DNA of 7,399 nt from Verrucomicrobiota bacterium (GTDB lineage: Bacteria > Verrucomicrobiota > Kiritimatiellia > B70-G9), in contig QNAJ01000069.1 of the NCBI GenBank assembly GCA_003641465.1, forward strand, positions 1 to 7,399, written 5' to 3'. Under the pieces are notes generated by a model. It had not been told where the DNA came from. It did no database searches and saw nothing but the letters and a program-made list of their open reading frames with translations. The translations under genes were made by a program, and so were the position numbers. This document shows positions 6,822 to 7,399 of this stretch, piece after piece (position 1 is the stretch's first letter; each line of letters begins with the position of its first letter).

Positions 6822-7399
6822 CTTGGTCATAGCCATTGACGGTCCGTCGGCCTCGGGGAAATCAACGGTGTCGCGTCTGGTAGCGGGTCGGTTGGGCATG
6901 GTGTACGTCGACTCCGGGGCGCTGTATCGGGGGCTGACCTGGAAATTCCTGCGCGAAGGAGTTGACTCATCGCAGACCGATCGCGTTCTTGCAGTGCTGG
7001 CAATGTCGCGATGGGAGTTTTTTGTCAGTGAGGGCACCGTCCGTTTCCTGATAGATGGGGAAGACCCTTGGGACCAGCTGCGTTCGGCCCCGGTCCGCGC
7101 AAACGTCGCCGATGTCGCTGCAATCCCGGAAGTGCGGCAGTTCGTGTGCAATCACCTGCGGAGTCTGAGCCGGTTCGGGCCTCTGGTCATGGAGGGCCGG
7201 GATATAGGCAGCGTGGTTTTTCCGGAGACCCCGTTCAAGTATTATCTGGATGCGGATCCAGAAGAGCGGGCAAAGCGGCGCTATCGCGAGGTGGCCGGAC
7301 GTGGGGAAGGCGTGGTGTTTGAAGAAATAAAGAAATCCCTTCTGCAACGCGACCAGAAGGATTCTACCCGGCCTACCGCTCCGCTGCAGATTCCCTTGG
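6811..7399 (+). CDS. cmk: Cytidylate kinase, 3' end cut by the window
   Basis: Cytidylate kinase phosphorylates CMP and dCMP with ATP in pyrimidine nucleotide recycling. The frame opens at the ATG inside the last codons of aroA (11-base overlap) and stays open to the window edge, giving 196 residues of an expected 220-230. The P-loop GPSASGKST is at residues 11-19. YVDSGALYRG (32-41) corresponds to the family's YLDTGAMYR NMP-site motif. GRDIGSVVFP (129-138) matches the GRDMGTVVFP signature, LDADPEERAKRRYRE (146-160) is the lid region, and QRDQKDSTRP ends at residue 188. The short NMP-binding insert typical of bacterial Cmk lies roughly between residues 60 and 110. A GGGGTGAG run at 6795-6802 could serve as ribosome binding site. 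It probably shares the aromatic transcript; rpsA, plsC or ispH are frequent next genes, but none is visible here. Confidence 0.95.
   Translation, partial: MPDDLVIAIDGPSASGKSTVSRLVAGRLGMVYVDSGALYRGLTWKFLREGVDSSQTDRVLAVLAMSRWEFFVSEGTVRFLIDGEDPWDQLRSAPVRANVADVAAIPEVRQFVCNHLRSLSRFGPLVMEGRDIGSVVFPETPFKYYLDADPEERAKRRYREVAGRGEGVVFEEIKKSLLQRDQKDSTRPTAPLQIPL

Noticed and set aside
1..7399. A hidden novel system (defence island, mobile element, CRISPR, RNA gene)
   Set aside because: All eight reading frames belong to well-known core families, gaps total only a few dozen bases, and no repeat array, transposase, integrase or structured intergenic RNA could be found by reading both strands.

Overview
This window is a compact stretch of bacterial chromosome that is almost entirely coding, with every gene on the + strand. 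It holds eight genes in the order scpA (5' end missing), scpB, pheA, hisC-like aminotransferase, DAHP synthase, tyrA, aroA and cmk (3' end missing). No gap exceeds about 21 bases. Four of the seven junctions overlap, two of them as ATGA start/stop overlaps, so the block reads as one translationally coupled operon. Its promoter and terminator must both lie outside the window. I see no tRNA, rRNA, CRISPR array, insertion sequence, prophage gene or attachment site.

The first part (1-1318) encodes ScpA and ScpB, the kleisin and its winged-helix partner in the bacterial SMC condensin complex. The middle (1296-6821) encodes most of the route to phenylalanine and tyrosine. DAHP synthase performs the first committed step of the shikimate pathway. 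AroA (EPSP synthase) performs its sixth step. PheA is a fused chorismate mutase-prephenate dehydratase with an ACT domain, and TyrA is prephenate/arogenate dehydrogenase. The HisC-family enzyme is the only aminotransferase here and is well placed to transaminate the aromatic keto acids. Feedback control is probably exerted through the PheA ACT domain and the N-terminal ferredoxin-like domain of DAHP synthase; TyrA is a short form with no visible regulatory domain. The last part (6811 to the end) is cytidylate kinase, a common neighbour of aroA, usually followed by rpsA or ispH.

The order pheA - hisC-like - tyrA - aroA - cmk matches the aromatic 'supraoperon' known from pseudomonads and relatives. 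Here it carries an inserted type I-beta DAHP synthase, unfused tyrA and aroA, and scpAB upstream. By eye the DNA is G+C-rich (around 60%) with strong G/C preference at third codon positions, which also explains the long antisense open frames. The host is a bacterium that encodes ScpAB. The ScpA sequence resembles what I remember from Verrucomicrobiota/PVC-group and deltaproteobacterial proteins, but I cannot place the taxon with confidence.

This is conserved housekeeping and biosynthetic DNA. I found no undescribed defence, mobile or secondary-metabolite system. The points worth a second look are the probable aromatic role of the HisC-like enzyme, the operon architecture, the mixed class signature of the EPSP synthase, and a strong G+C hairpin early in tyrA.
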